Below, in pieces: positions 23,786 to 32,600 of a DNA stretch of 64,000 nt. This DNA comes from Quadrisphaera granulorum (GTDB lineage Bacteria; Actinomycetota; Actinomycetes; Actinomycetales; Quadrisphaeraceae). How positions within the stretch are numbered: the stretch's first letter is position 1; every line of letters begins with the position of its first letter. The stretch is from positions 62,001 to 126,000 of the forward strand of contig NZ_QGDQ01000004.1 in assembly GCF_003149145.1 (NCBI RefSeq), written 5' to 3'. A program made the translations under genes and the position numbers. A model generated the notes under the pieces. The model ran no database searches, was not told the origin of the DNA, and saw nothing but the letters and a program-made list of their open reading frames with translations.

Positions 23786-24955
23786 GTGACCCGGCTGGTC
23801 GAGCGCATGCGCCCCTTCACCACCACCGTCTTCGCCGAGATGAGCGCACTGGCCACCCGGACGGGCGCAGTGAACCTCGGCCAGGGCTTCCCCGACACCG
23901 ACGGGCCCGCCTCGCTCCTGGAGGACGCGGCCGCCGCGCTGCGCGGCGGGCGTAACCAGTACCCGCCGGGCCCGGGGATCCCGGAGCTGCGCGAGGCCGT
24001 CGCCGAGCACCAGCAGCGGTTCTGGGGGCTGGACGTCTCCCCCGCCGACGTCCTCGTGACCACCGGCGCCACGGAGGCGATCGCCGCTGCCGTCATGGCG
24101 CTGACGGGCCCGGGTGACGAGGTGGTGGTGCTCGAGCCGTACTACGACTCCTACGCCGCCACCGTCGCGCTGTCCGGCGCCACCCGGCGCACCGTGCCGC
24201 TGCGGGCGCCGGACTTCGAGGTCACCGAGGCGGCGCTGCGCGCGGCGTTCTCCGACCGCACGCGCCTGGTGCTGCTGAACTCCCCGCACAACCCCACCGG
24301 ACGCGTCCTGTCCCGCGCCGAGCTGGAGCTGGTGGCACGCCTGGCGGTCGAGCACGACGCCGTCGTCGTCTCCGACGAGGTCTACGAGCACCTCGTCTTC
24401 TCCGGGGCGCAGCACGTGCCGGTGGCGTCGCTGCCGGGCATGGCGGAGCGGACGCTCGTGGTCTCCTCGGCGGGCAAGACGTTCTCGGTCACTGGCTGGA
24501 AGATCGGCTGGGTGCACGGGCCGAGCGAGCTCGTGGCGGCGGTGCGTGCGGTCAAGCAGTTCCTCACCTACGTCTCCGGGGCGCCGTTCCAGCCGGCCGT
24601 GGCGGCCGCGCTGCGGTTGCCGGACGAGGTGTTCACGGGCTTCGCCGCGCAGCTGGAGGCCAAGCGCGACCTGCTCTCGCAGGGGCTGGCCGCCGCCGGG
24701 TTCGCGGTGAACCGCTGCGAGGGCACGTACTTCGTCACCGCCGACGTCCGCCCGCTGGGCCTCACCGACGCCTCGGCGCTGGCGTGGCGGATGCCGGAGG
24801 AGGTCGGCGTGGCTGCGATCCCGGTGCAGGTGTTCTGCGACGACCCGACCGCGGCGCCCACCCTGCTGCGGTTCGCGTTCTGCAAGCGCGACGAGGTGCT
24901 CCACGCCGCGGTCGAGCGCTTGGCCGCGGCGGGCCCGCGCCTGGCAGCGCCCTGA
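23786..24955 (+). CDS. PLP-dependent class I/II aminotransferase
   Basis: The 389-residue fold-type I aminotransferase has an early [12 protein letters not shown] motif and [18 protein letters not shown]. The cofactor region is [13 protein letters not shown] and [10 protein letters not shown], and the Schiff-base Lys is in [17 protein letters not shown]. The pattern matches the DapC/kynurenine-aminotransferase group (N-succinyldiaminopimelate or broad amino-acid transaminase); substrate cannot be fixed from motifs. The start is GTG 23786, with another GTG one codon earlier. It is divergent from rsmI by 33 bp. Confidence 0.9.
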   Translation: MTRLVERMRPFTTTVFAEMSALATRTGAVNLGQGFPDTDGPASLLEDAAAALRGGRNQYPPGPGIPELREAVAEHQQRFWGLDVSPADVLVTTGATEAIAAAVMALTGPGDEVVVLEPYYDSYAATVALSGATRRTVPLRAPDFEVTEAALRAAFSDRTRLVLLNSPHNPTGRVLSRAELELVARLAVEHDAVVVSDEVYEHLVFSGAQHVPVASLPGMAERTLVVSSAGKTFSVTGWKIGWVHGPSELVAAVRAVKQFLTYVSGAPFQPAVAAALRLPDEVFTGFAAQLEAKRDLLSQGLAAAGFAVNRCEGTYFVTADVRPLGLTDASALAWRMPEEVGVAAIPVQVFCDDPTAAPTLLRFAFCKRDEVLHAAVERLAAAGPRLAAP

Positions 24956-24980
24956 CGTTCCGCGCGGCGCGCCACCACCT

Positions 24981-25007
24981 GAAACACGAAGGTAATGAAA
25001 TGGTCAA
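24981..25007 (+). promoter_or_regulatory. Possible GlnR box upstream of amt
   Basis: GAAAC (24981-24985), GTAAT (24992-24996) and GTCAA (25003-25007) recur at exact 11-bp spacing. Actinobacterial GlnR boxes are GTnAC/GAAAC half-sites with 6-nt gaps. Two half-sites are imperfect. The position, about 60-90 bp before the amt start, suits nitrogen control. Confidence 0.5.
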
Positions 25008-25068
25008 GGAGATCGTGTGAGGTGTGCGGCGACCGTTGACCAGCCCCCTTCACCTCTGGAGGCCGCTC

Positions 25069-26433
25069 GTGCCCGCCGCCGATCTCGCCTGGATGCTGTC
25101 CGCATTCGGCCTCGTGCTGCTCATGTTCCCAGGGATCGCCCTCTTCTACGGGGGCATGCTCAACAGCCGCAGCGTCCTGAACATGTTCATGATGATCATG
25201 GGGTCCATGGCGGTGACGGCCGTCATCTACGTGCTCTTCGTGCACGGCCTGGTGCTCGGCAACTCCGTCGGCGGAGCCGGCATCATCGGCGACCCCACCG
25301 CCTACCTCGGGTTCCAGTCGTTCATGGAGGACACCGGCGACGGCGAGACCACCATCGGCGCCGACGCCTACTGGGGAGCCTTCTACATCCTCTTCGCGGC
25401 CATCAGCATCGCGATCGTCGCCTCCGGCGCCGCGGGCCGCATGCGCTACGGCGCGTGGCTGGTGTTCTCCGCCCTCTGGGTGGTCCTGGTCTACGCCCCG
25501 CTGGCCCACTGGGTCTTCGCCTTCGGCGACGAGGAGAACGGCGTCGTGGGTGGCTGGATGCGCACCCAGCTGGGCCTGCACGACTACGCCGGCGGCACCG
25601 CGGTCCACATGAACGCCGGAGCCTCGGCGGTGGCCCTGGCGATGGTGCTCGGGGCCCGCCGGGGCAACACCGGCCGGCCGCACAACCTGCCCCTGGTGCT
25701 CCTGGGCGCAGGCCTGCTGTTCTTCGGCTGGATCGGCTTCAACGGCGGCACGGCCGGCGGCGCCAACTTCCTCGCCGGCTACGTCACCCTCACCACGCTG
25801 CTCGCCGCCCTCACCGGCGTCATCGGGTACCTCCTCGTCGAGCGGATCCGCGAAGGCCACGCCACCGTCCTCGGCATGGCGACCGGCCTGATCAGTGGTC
25901 TGGTGGCCATCACCCCCGCCGCCGACGCCGTCAGCCCGCTCGGCGCCCTCGCCACGGGCTTCCTCGGTGGCGGCATCGTGGCGCTCATCATGGGCTGGAA
26001 GCACAGGCTGAAGATCGACGACTCCCTGGACGCCTTCTCCGTGCACGGCATCGGCGGCATTGTCGGAGCCCTGTTCGTCGTCTTCTTCGCTGCTGCCGCC
26101 GCTCCGGCAGGCATCGCCGGCATCGCCACCGGCGGTGGTCTCGACCTGCTGTGGCGCGAGCTGGTGGCCATCGTCGTGACGGTCGCCTACTCGTTCGGCG
26201 TCACCTACGCGATCGCCTGGGGCATGAACAAGGTCAGCCCGATCCGGGTTGACGAGGAGGCCGAGCACGCTGGCCTCGACCTGGTGCTTCACGCCGAGAC
26301 CGCGTACGACCTGGAGCGCTCCGCCCCCGTCTCCCCGGTGCTGTCGTCTGCGGTGCCCGGCCCCGTCGAGCCGGGTGGTGACGCGAGCCGCGAGGAGGTC
26401 GGCGCCGCCAGCGCCGGGGGTGCACGAGCCTGA
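25069..26433 (+). CDS. amt: Ammonium transporter (Amt family)
   Basis: The 454-residue channel has about 11 helices. Both pore histidines are visible: GGTAVHMNAGASA and FSVHGIGGIVGAL. FYGGMLNSRSVLNMFMM and LFFGWIGFNGG are also typical. It conducts ammonium/ammonia into the cell. The start is GTG 25069, chosen because GGAGG lies 6 bases before it; the frame is open upstream without a ribosome site. The C-terminal tail of about 65 residues is hydrophilic and longer than usual. No glnK or glnD follows, unlike many actinobacterial amt operons. Confidence 0.95.
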   Translation: MPAADLAWMLSAFGLVLLMFPGIALFYGGMLNSRSVLNMFMMIMGSMAVTAVIYVLFVHGLVLGNSVGGAGIIGDPTAYLGFQSFMEDTGDGETTIGADAYWGAFYILFAAISIAIVASGAAGRMRYGAWLVFSALWVVLVYAPLAHWVFAFGDEENGVVGGWMRTQLGLHDYAGGTAVHMNAGASAVALAMVLGARRGNTGRPHNLPLVLLGAGLLFFGWIGFNGGTAGGANFLAGYVTLTTLLAALTGVIGYLLVERIREGHATVLGMATGLISGLVAITPAADAVSPLGALATGFLGGGIVALIMGWKHRLKIDDSLDAFSVHGIGGIVGALFVVFFAAAAAPAGIAGIATGGGLDLLWRELVAIVVTVAYSFGVTYAIAWGMNKVSPIRVDEEAEHAGLDLVLHAETAYDLERSAPVSPVLSSAVPGPVEPGGDASREEVGAASAGGARA

Positions 26434-26460
26434 CCGCCCCCGCGGCCTCGTGGTCGCACC

Positions 26461-26507
26461 GTGCGGTCCAGGGTCAGGTCGCTCCGGCACCTGCCCCTGG
26501 ACCGCAC
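26461..26507. terminator. Strong hairpin terminator after amt
   Basis: GTGCGGTCCAGGG (26461-26473) pairs perfectly with 26495-26507, and inside it CAGGT (26475-26479) pairs with ACCTG (26489-26493). This gives 18 bp of stem around a 9-nt loop, 27 bp after the amt stop. No T-tract follows. Confidence 0.8.
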
Positions 26508-26597
26508 CTCGCGTGTGCTGCCCGCCGAAGCCCCGCCGCGGCAGCGGAGATCGGCGCAGGGTCACAGGCAGCGGCGCGCTCGGGTGAGGATGGGCGC

Positions 26598-28247
26598 GTG
26601 ACCGTCACCACCGAGCGGCCCACCCCTCGCACGAGGGCGGCGGGACGCTCCCGCCGCGACGCGCGGGCGCTGGCCGCCGAGGTCGAGCGCCTCGTCGGCC
26701 CACCGCTGGCCACCACGGCACGCGACCGCCTGTGGGGCTGGGCGGGACCGCTGCTGGTCACGGCGCTGGCGGCGGTGCTGCGCTTCTGGCACCTCGCGAC
26801 GCCGCACGCTCTCGTGTTCGACGAGACGTACTACGTCCGTAACGCCTGGACGATGCTGGCCACCGGCATCGAGATGCGCTGGCCCGACGGCACGGACAAG
26901 AGCTTCGTCGCGGGCGACGTCGACGTGTACTCCTCCACCGGTGACTACGTGGTCCACCCGTCGGTGGGCAAGTGGATGATCGCGATCGGCGAGCAGCTGT
27001 TCGGGGTGCAGAGCTCCTTCGGCTGGCGGTTCTCCGCTGCGCTCGTGGGCACCCTGTCGGTGCTGCTCGTGGCGCGGATCACCCGTCGGCTGCTCCGCTC
27101 GACGCTGCTCGGCACCACCGCGGGGCTGCTGCTCGCCGTCGACGGTCTGCACCTGGTGATGAGCCGCACCGGCATCCTCGACATCTTCCTGGGTTTCTGG
27201 GTGCTCGTGGCGTTCGGCCTGCTCCTGCTCGACAGGGACTGGATGCGCCGGCGCCTGGCCGGCGCCGTCGTCGCCGCACGCGGCAGCTGGCCGCGGCTGT
27301 GGTGGCGGCCCTGGCGCCTGGCCGCGGCGGTCGCGCTGGCGCTCGCGTGCAGCGTGAAGTGGTCGGGGCTGTACTTCGTGGCGGCGTTCCTGCTGATGAG
27401 CGTGCTGTGGGACGTCTCCGCGCGCCGCCGGGCCGGGCTGCCGCGCTGGTGGACCGGGCTGCTGCGCGACGGCGTGCCCGCCGCCGTCGTCGCCCTGCCG
27501 ACCGTGCTGGTCATCTACACGGCGAGCTGGGCGGGCTGGTTCGCCTCCAGCACCGGGCACCTGCGGAACTGGGCTTCCGAGAACCCCGGCCAGGGGGTGC
27601 AATGGCTGCCGCCGGCGCTGCGCTCGCTGTGGAAGTACCACCAGGACATGTGGGCGTTCCACACCGGGCTGGACTCCCCGCACGCCTACAAGTCCTCGCC
27701 GTGGGCGTGGATGGTGCAGGGCCGACCGACGTCGTTCTACTACCAGGGCCAGGCACAGGGAGTCACCGGCTGCGGCGCCGACTCCTGCACGATGGCCATC
27801 ACGTCGCTGGGCAACCCCGTCATCTGGTGGACCGGCTGCGTGGCCCTGCTCGTGCTGCTGTTCTGCTGGGCGCTGCGCCGCGACTGGCGCGCCGGCGCGA
27901 TCCTCGCGGGCGTCGCCGCGGGCTGGCTGCCGTGGTTCACCGTGGGCGACCGGACGATCTTCCAGTTCTACGCCGTGGTGTTCGCGCCGTTCGTCGTCAT
28001 GGCGGTCGTGTACTGCTTCGGGCTGCTCATCGGGCCGCCGGCCGTCCAGGCAGGCGCTGTGGCAGGGCCACTGTCAGGTCCGCTGTCAGGTCCGCTCACG
28101 GGGCGGCGGCTGACCGGCGTCGTCGTCAGCGGCGCCGTCGTGGTGCTGGCGGTCGTGGCGGCGTCGTACTTCTGGCCGGTGTGGACGGCGCAGCTCATCA
28201 CCTACGACGCGTGGCGCGCCCGGATGTGGTTCGCCTCCTGGATCTGA
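26598..28247 (+). CDS. pmt: Protein O-mannosyltransferase (GT39, Pmt)
   Basis: The 549-residue polytopic enzyme has the GT39 acidic motif in LVFDETYYVRNAW on the first outer loop, HPSVGKWMIAIGEQLFG, and RTGILDIFLGFWV. The C-terminal PMT_4TMC region contains WMVQGRPTSFYYQG and IFQFYAVVFAPF. It transfers mannose from polyprenyl-phosphomannose to Ser/Thr of exported proteins as they leave the Sec channel. Likely substrates in this window are Ser/Thr/Pro-rich exported proteins such as GH16 and fasciclin; this is inference. The start is GTG 26598. Confidence 0.93.
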   Translation: MTVTTERPTPRTRAAGRSRRDARALAAEVERLVGPPLATTARDRLWGWAGPLLVTALAAVLRFWHLATPHALVFDETYYVRNAWTMLATGIEMRWPDGTDKSFVAGDVDVYSSTGDYVVHPSVGKWMIAIGEQLFGVQSSFGWRFSAALVGTLSVLLVARITRRLLRSTLLGTTAGLLLAVDGLHLVMSRTGILDIFLGFWVLVAFGLLLLDRDWMRRRLAGAVVAARGSWPRLWWRPWRLAAAVALALACSVKWSGLYFVAAFLLMSVLWDVSARRRAGLPRWWTGLLRDGVPAAVVALPTVLVIYTASWAGWFASSTGHLRNWASENPGQGVQWLPPALRSLWKYHQDMWAFHTGLDSPHAYKSSPWAWMVQGRPTSFYYQGQAQGVTGCGADSCTMAITSLGNPVIWWTGCVALLVLLFCWALRRDWRAGAILAGVAAGWLPWFTVGDRTIFQFYAVVFAPFVVMAVVYCFGLLIGPPAVQAGAVAGPLSGPLSGPLTGRRLTGVVVSGAVVVLAVVAASYFWPVWTAQLITYDAWRARMWFASWI

Positions 28248-28263
28248 CGCCGGAAGGCGTCAG
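28244..28263. terminator. Bidirectional terminator containing both stop codons
   Basis: CTGACGCC-GGAA-GGCGTCAG is a perfect 8-bp stem with a GGAA tetraloop. The pmt stop TGA (28245-28247) and the opposite-strand stop (28260-28262) are both inside the stem. Confidence 0.65.
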
Positions 28264-28745
28264 CGACGGGCCGCCCGGCTGCTGGTCATCGCGGAGGCGA
28301 CCAACGCGAGCACGGCCACACCCCAGCCGGCGAGGGCGAACAGGTCTCCCACGTGGATGCCGTGGGTGCGCGTCAGCACCATCACCACGGGTCCTTCGGT
28401 GACCACGCGACCGGAGACGATCAGCACGAAGAAGGCACTGAGGACGACGACGGCGACGGCCGTGGCCGTCCACAGCAGCCGCGCGGCCGCGCTCGCGGAC
28501 GGCGCCGCCGGGTCCGAGGCCGCAGCCGAGGCCGCCGCGGCAACGGCGCGCGGGCGGCGCGCGGCGAAGGAGAAGTCGTCGCCGGTCGGCACGGCGCGCG
28601 GCGCACCCGGCGTTCCCTGCGTTCCCGGAACCCGCAGGCCAGAGGTGTCGGGGCGCGTGCGCCGGGGCAGGTCGGCGGCCGGTCGGGACGTCACGGTCAG
28701 GCGAGCGGGTTCCGTGGTGGTCGTCGTCGTGCTCTCGTCGGTCAC
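28260..28745 (-). CDS. Hypothetical two-helix membrane protein
   Basis: The 161-residue protein has about 85 polar N-terminal residues (a Thr run, Pro/Arg/Ala-rich). Two helices follow: LLWTATAVAVVVLSAFFVLIV and LFALAGWGVAVLALVASAM, separated by a short loop (VVTEGPVVMVLTRTHGIH). No family is recognised. The start is GTG 28745. It is convergent with pmt; its stop is within the shared hairpin. Confidence 0.7.
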   Translation of the reverse strand: MTDESTTTTTTEPARLTVTSRPAADLPRRTRPDTSGLRVPGTQGTPGAPRAVPTGDDFSFAARRPRAVAAAASAAASDPAAPSASAAARLLWTATAVAVVVLSAFFVLIVSGRVVTEGPVVMVLTRTHGIHVGDLFALAGWGVAVLALVASAMTSSRAARR

Positions 28746-28801
28746 CCGATGTTCATCGGCGCCGGCGCTTCGACGCTTCAGCCCGCCCGGCTGAGAGTTC
28801 G

Positions 28802-29665
28802 CTAGGAGCCAGCGGGGGCGGTGAGCAGCCGCTGGAGCACCGGGAGGACCTGGTTGGCGAGCTGAACCTGCCCGGCGGCGGTGAGCCTCACCGACCCGTC
28901 GGTGGTGGTGGTGGCGTCCGCGTCGAGCTCGCCACCGGTGGCCACCGGGTCGAGGTAGACGACGCCGGCTTGAGCGGTGGCGGCGCTGAGCGCGCGCCGA
29001 GTGCTGGCCAGCGCCGCGGAGGTGGTGTCGCCCAGGGCCGGCGGTCCCACGATCACCACCTCAGCCTGCGGAGCCTTGTCACGCGCGACGCGCAGCGCCC
29101 GCTCGGCGCCCTCGCCCACCGCGGTGGGGGCGGCCAGGTCGTTGCGGCTGCCGAGGAGCACGAGCACGCGGGTCTGGGGGGTGACCACCTGGTCGACCAG
29201 GTCGGCGAAGGTGCGGCCGTCGCTGGAGCGGGCCGCCCAGCCGGCGCCGTCGGCGGCGGCGACACTGCGCTCCACCGGGGCACCCGCGCCGGCGAGCGCG
29301 GTGGCGGCCAGCGCCGACCAGTCGTTGGCGGTACCGGCCGGGTCCAGACCGTCACCGACGAAGACGACCGGCGCGCCCCCCGCCACGGACGCCTCCGGAC
29401 CGGCGGCCGCGCTGGTCGGCAGCGTTGCTGTGAGGGTGGGGCTGGGAAGCGCCGACGGGAGGATCTCCGGGGCGGCATTGCTCTCCTGGGCGGTGGACGC
29501 CCCCGACACGGGCACCGAGGCCACGGACCCCGCGGGCGCGGTGCCGGCGCCCTCCACCGCCGGCGCGGGCTTGAACAGCAGCCAGCCGACCAGGGCGACG
29601 GCGGCCAGGGCCAGCACGCCGGTGGCCGCGATCTGGACCCTGCGGAGAGGGGAGGTGGGAAGCAC
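28802..29665 (-). CDS. Membrane-anchored SGNH-hydrolase-like protein lacking catalytic residues
   Basis: The 287-residue protein has one N-terminal helix, an Ala/Pro/Ser-rich linker of about 60 residues, then an SGNH fold. Block I reads VVFVGDGLDPAG where GDS is expected, so the nucleophile Ser is Gly. Block III is LLGSRNDLA. Block V reads DGSVRLTAAGQ where DxxHLTAAG is expected, so the catalytic His is Arg. The scaffold is kept while two of the three triad positions are lost, suggesting a binding or scaffold role outside the membrane. The start chosen is GTG 29665 behind GGGAGG; GTG 29692 is also open. Confidence 0.75.
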   Translation of the reverse strand: MLPTSPLRRVQIAATGVLALAAVALVGWLLFKPAPAVEGAGTAPAGSVASVPVSGASTAQESNAAPEILPSALPSPTLTATLPTSAAAGPEASVAGGAPVVFVGDGLDPAGTANDWSALAATALAGAGAPVERSVAAADGAGWAARSSDGRTFADLVDQVVTPQTRVLVLLGSRNDLAAPTAVGEGAERALRVARDKAPQAEVVIVGPPALGDTTSAALASTRRALSAATAQAGVVYLDPVATGGELDADATTTTDGSVRLTAAGQVQLANQVLPVLQRLLTAPAGS

Positions 29666-29739
29666 GGGCCCATCCTCCCGGTCCTCGCGCACCGCGCGGC
29701 CCCGCGGTGCACAAGCGACCGGTGACCTAGCGTCAGAGG

Positions 29740-30768
29740 GTGGAAATCGGCATCAGCTCGTTCGCAGAGACCACCCCCGACCCGGCCACCGGCGCCGTGC
29801 CCAGCGCGCACCAGCGGCTCCTGGAGGTGGTCGAGGAAGCGGTGGTGGCCGACCAGGTGGGCCTGGACGTCTACGGCCTCGGGGAGCACCACCGCCCGGA
29901 CTACGCGTCCTCGGCGCCGGCGGTGGTGCTGGCGGCCGCGGCGGCGCGCACGCAGCGGATCCGGCTGACCAGCGCTGTGACGGTGCTGTCCAGCGAAGAC
30001 CCGGTGCGCGTGTACCAGCAGTACGCGACGTTGGATCTGCTCTCCAGCGGCCGGGCGGAGGTGCTGGCGGGGCGGGGCTCGTTCATCGAGTCGTTCCCGC
30101 TGTTCGGCTACGACCTGGCCGACTACGACACGCTGTTCACCGAGAAGCTCGACCTGCTGCTGGCGCTGCGCGGCGAGGAGCCCGTGACGTGGACCGGCAA
30201 GCACCGGGCGGCCCTGGACGGCGTCGTCGTCCAGCCCCGGGCCCTGCAGCAGCCGCTGCCGGTATGGGTGGGCGTGGGCGGCAACCCCGAGTCGGTGGTG
30301 CGCGCCGGCGTGCGCGGCCTGCCGCTGGCGCTGGCGATTATCGGGGGGCAGCCGGAGCGGTTCGCGCCCCTGGTCGACCTGTTCCACCGCGCCGCGGTGG
30401 AAGGCGGTCACGACCCGATGCGCATCCCCGTGGCCTCCCACAGCCACGGCTTCGTCGCGGACACCACGCAGGCGGCGGTGGAGACGTTCTACGGCCCCTA
30501 CAAGCAGGTCATGGACACCCTGGGCCGTGAACGCGGGTGGCCGCCGCTGAACCGGCCGCAGTTCGAGGCAGGCCGCACGAAGCGGGGCGCGCTGTTCGTG
30601 GGGAGTCCGGCCGAGGTCACCGAGAAGATCCTGTTCAACCACGAGGTCCTGGGCATCGACAGGTTCATGCTCCACGTCTCCCCCGGCACCATGCCGCACC
30701 GCGACGTGCTGCGCGCCATCGAGCTGCTGGGCACCGAAGTGGCGCCCGCGGTGCGGGCCGCCACCTGA
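29740..30768 (+). CDS. LLM-class flavin-dependent oxidoreductase (luciferase-like)
   Basis: The 342-residue TIM-barrel protein has [57 protein letters not shown] and [12 protein letters not shown], the usual bacterial-luciferase-like pattern for FMN- or F420-dependent oxidoreductases. Substrate is unknown. The start is GTG 29740 just after CAGAGG. It is divergent from the SGNH-like gene by 74 bp and convergent with the diguanylate cyclase, whose stop is 7 bp away. Confidence 0.9.
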   Translation: MEIGISSFAETTPDPATGAVPSAHQRLLEVVEEAVVADQVGLDVYGLGEHHRPDYASSAPAVVLAAAAARTQRIRLTSAVTVLSSEDPVRVYQQYATLDLLSSGRAEVLAGRGSFIESFPLFGYDLADYDTLFTEKLDLLLALRGEEPVTWTGKHRAALDGVVVQPRALQQPLPVWVGVGGNPESVVRAGVRGLPLALAIIGGQPERFAPLVDLFHRAAVEGGHDPMRIPVASHSHGFVADTTQAAVETFYGPYKQVMDTLGRERGWPPLNRPQFEAGRTKRGALFVGSPAEVTEKILFNHEVLGIDRFMLHVSPGTMPHRDVLRAIELLGTEVAPAVRAAT

Positions 30769-30775
30769 GGCGAGG

Positions 30776-32368
30776 TCAGCGGGTGGTCTGGCGCGTGGGC
30801 TGCCGCGTGCGCTTGGCGGCGTACATGCGCTGGTCAGCCGCGTGGAGAAGCTTCTCGGCCGTCGGATCGCCCAGCTCCGCGGTGGAGACCACACCCAGGC
30901 TCACCGACACCGCCTCGAGCACCTCGCGCGCTCTTGAGTCCCCCGCGGCGACCGCCAGCTCGGGCTCGACGGAGAACGGCACCGACAGCGCCGTGGCCAG
31001 CCGTGCCCGCAGCGCGTCGGCGGCCCTGCTGGGGCGCTCGTCGTCCTTGTTGCGCACGAGGATGGCGAACTCGTCGCCGCCGAGGCGCGCGACGATGTCC
31101 CCGTCACGCACCACGTCGCACAGGCGCGCCGCCACCGCAACCAGGAGCGCGTCTCCTGTGGCGTGGCCGCAGACGTCGTTGACGGCCTTGAAGGAGTCGA
31201 GGTCGCAGAACGCCGTGACCAGGGGCGCCCCCGAGCTGAGGCCGTCTTCGAGGGCCGCGGTGAAGGCTGCTCGGTTGGCCACCCCAGTGAGCGGGTCGGT
31301 ATACGCCATGTGCGCAAGGGCCGCCGTGCGGTCCTGCAGCTCACGGGTGAGACCGGCGTTGTCCACCACGACCAGCGCCTGCCGGAGGAAGACCAGGGCC
31401 ATGAGGACGACGAGCAGCGCCAGCGTGAGCCCGGACAGCGGACGCCGGGTGGCTTCGATCACCACCACGACGGTCGCGACGGCGAACGGCAGGTACGGCA
31501 GCACCCGCAGCGCGACGGCCCCCCGCAGCGACCGGCCCTCGAGGGGGTCCGAGGCAGCGGAGGGACCCGCCAGCCCACAGGAGGCGGCGACGACGGCGAA
31601 GGCCGCCGTCCACAGCACGTCGATCACGCCGCCGGTCTCCACCTGACCGACAGCGCTGAGGTAGACGAAGAGCGAGTCACCAGTGGCCAGGATCGCGACA
31701 CCGGCGGCGATGCCCACGAGAGCGCGATGGGAACGGGTGCGAGCGAGCACGGTGATCGCCGTGGTGAGCGTGATGATGTCGGCGACCGGGTAGGCAGCGG
31801 TGGTGACCAGGGCGAACACCGAGGACGACCCCTGCCGGAGCACCACGTCGAGCACCAGTGTCCAGCTCAGCAGGAACAGCGCCCCCGCGGTGATCACGCC
31901 GTCGAGCAGGCCGCGCACGCGGGTGGTGGTGCGCACCGCACCACCACTGACCATCATCACGGCCACGGGAGCGAGCACGCCGAAGCTGAGGAAGCCGATG
32001 TCGGCGACCGAGGGCACGGGGAGCTCGAGCTGCAGCAGCGAAGTGCTGGTGATCCACGTGAGCTGCCCTGCGGCCCACGAGCCGGCGGCCGCCGCCAGCA
32101 GCCACCAGCCCACAGCATGCCGGCCAGGCTTCCCGCCCGTGCGCTCGCGGCGGGCCCGGCGGCCGCTGAGAACAGCTGCGGTCGCCGCCACCGCCGCCTC
32201 GGTCAGCCCGACGAGTGCGGTCCCGAGGGTCGTCGGCAGCCCGAGAAGTGCCACGCCGGGGTGGGTGAAGGCAACGAGGAGCACCGGCAGCGCCGCGAGC
32301 AGCCATGGCCGCAGGGACCGGCGATCGCCGGAGCGGCGACGTCCCCGGGTCGCGGCGCGAGAGGTCAC
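30776..32368 (-). CDS. Membrane-bound GGDEF diguanylate cyclase
   Basis: The 530-residue protein has about nine or ten N-terminal helices (residues about 20-345), a short coiled linker (LTRELQDRTAALAHMAYTD) and a GGDEF domain. The domain reads DPLTGVANRAAF and FCDLDSFKAVNDVCGH, with an intact active site RLGGDEFAIL. The inhibitory I-site RDGD lies five residues before GGDEF, so product feedback control is expected. It makes c-di-GMP from GTP. No EAL domain is present. The start is GTG 32368 with GGAG upstream. It is the only c-di-GMP enzyme seen in the window. Confidence 0.93.
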   Translation of the reverse strand: MTSRAATRGRRRSGDRRSLRPWLLAALPVLLVAFTHPGVALLGLPTTLGTALVGLTEAAVAATAAVLSGRRARRERTGGKPGRHAVGWWLLAAAAGSWAAGQLTWITSTSLLQLELPVPSVADIGFLSFGVLAPVAVMMVSGGAVRTTTRVRGLLDGVITAGALFLLSWTLVLDVVLRQGSSSVFALVTTAAYPVADIITLTTAITVLARTRSHRALVGIAAGVAILATGDSLFVYLSAVGQVETGGVIDVLWTAAFAVVAASCGLAGPSAASDPLEGRSLRGAVALRVLPYLPFAVATVVVVIEATRRPLSGLTLALLVVLMALVFLRQALVVVDNAGLTRELQDRTAALAHMAYTDPLTGVANRAAFTAALEDGLSSGAPLVTAFCDLDSFKAVNDVCGHATGDALLVAVAARLCDVVRDGDIVARLGGDEFAILVRNKDDERPSRAADALRARLATALSVPFSVEPELAVAAGDSRAREVLEAVSVSLGVVSTAELGDPTAEKLLHAADQRMYAAKRTRQPTRQTTR

Positions 32369-32447
32369 GCCGCTCCATCGGCGGTGATCGACGGCCGTGG
32401 AGAGGTTCTGCGCGGCACGCCCCAGGGGACGACGCAGGGGGACGACG

Positions 32448-32486
32448 CACGAAGGGGCGGCACCGGTGAGGTGCCGCCCCTTCGTG
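32448..32486 (-). terminator. Perfect 17-bp hairpin terminator of tRNA-Ala
   Basis: CACGAAGGGGCGGCACC (32448-32464) is the exact complement of 32470-32486 around a GGTGA loop. It lies 8 nt past the tRNA 3' end on the minus strand. Confidence 0.9.
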
Positions 32487-32493
32487 GAACGGG

Positions 32494-32566
32494 TGGAGCT
32501 GAGGGGACTCGAACCCCTAACCCCCTCGATGCGACCGAGGTGCGCTACCAATTGCGCCACAGCCCC
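32494..32566 (-). tRNA. tRNA-Ala (anticodon CGC)
   Basis: On the minus strand the 73-nt cloverleaf begins GGGGCTGTGGCGCAATTGG. It has anticodon stem CCTCG/CGAGG with loop GTCGCAT (anticodon CGC), T-arm GGGTTCGAGTCCC and discriminator A. The acceptor stem contains the G3-U70 pair that identifies alanine tRNAs. CCA is not encoded. Confidence 0.97.
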
Positions 32567-32600
32567 GTAGGACGGAAGAACGTTACCACCCGACGTGCGG

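Noticed and set aside
30934-31646. Plus-strand frames opposite the GGDEF gene
   Set aside because: No recognisable motif. The opposite strand encodes an intact GGDEF domain.
32494-32566. tRNA-Ala as an attachment site of an integrated element
   Set aside because: No integrase nearby and no repeated tRNA 3' end was seen in the window; flanking genes are housekeeping. The same holds for tRNA-Arg at 45197.
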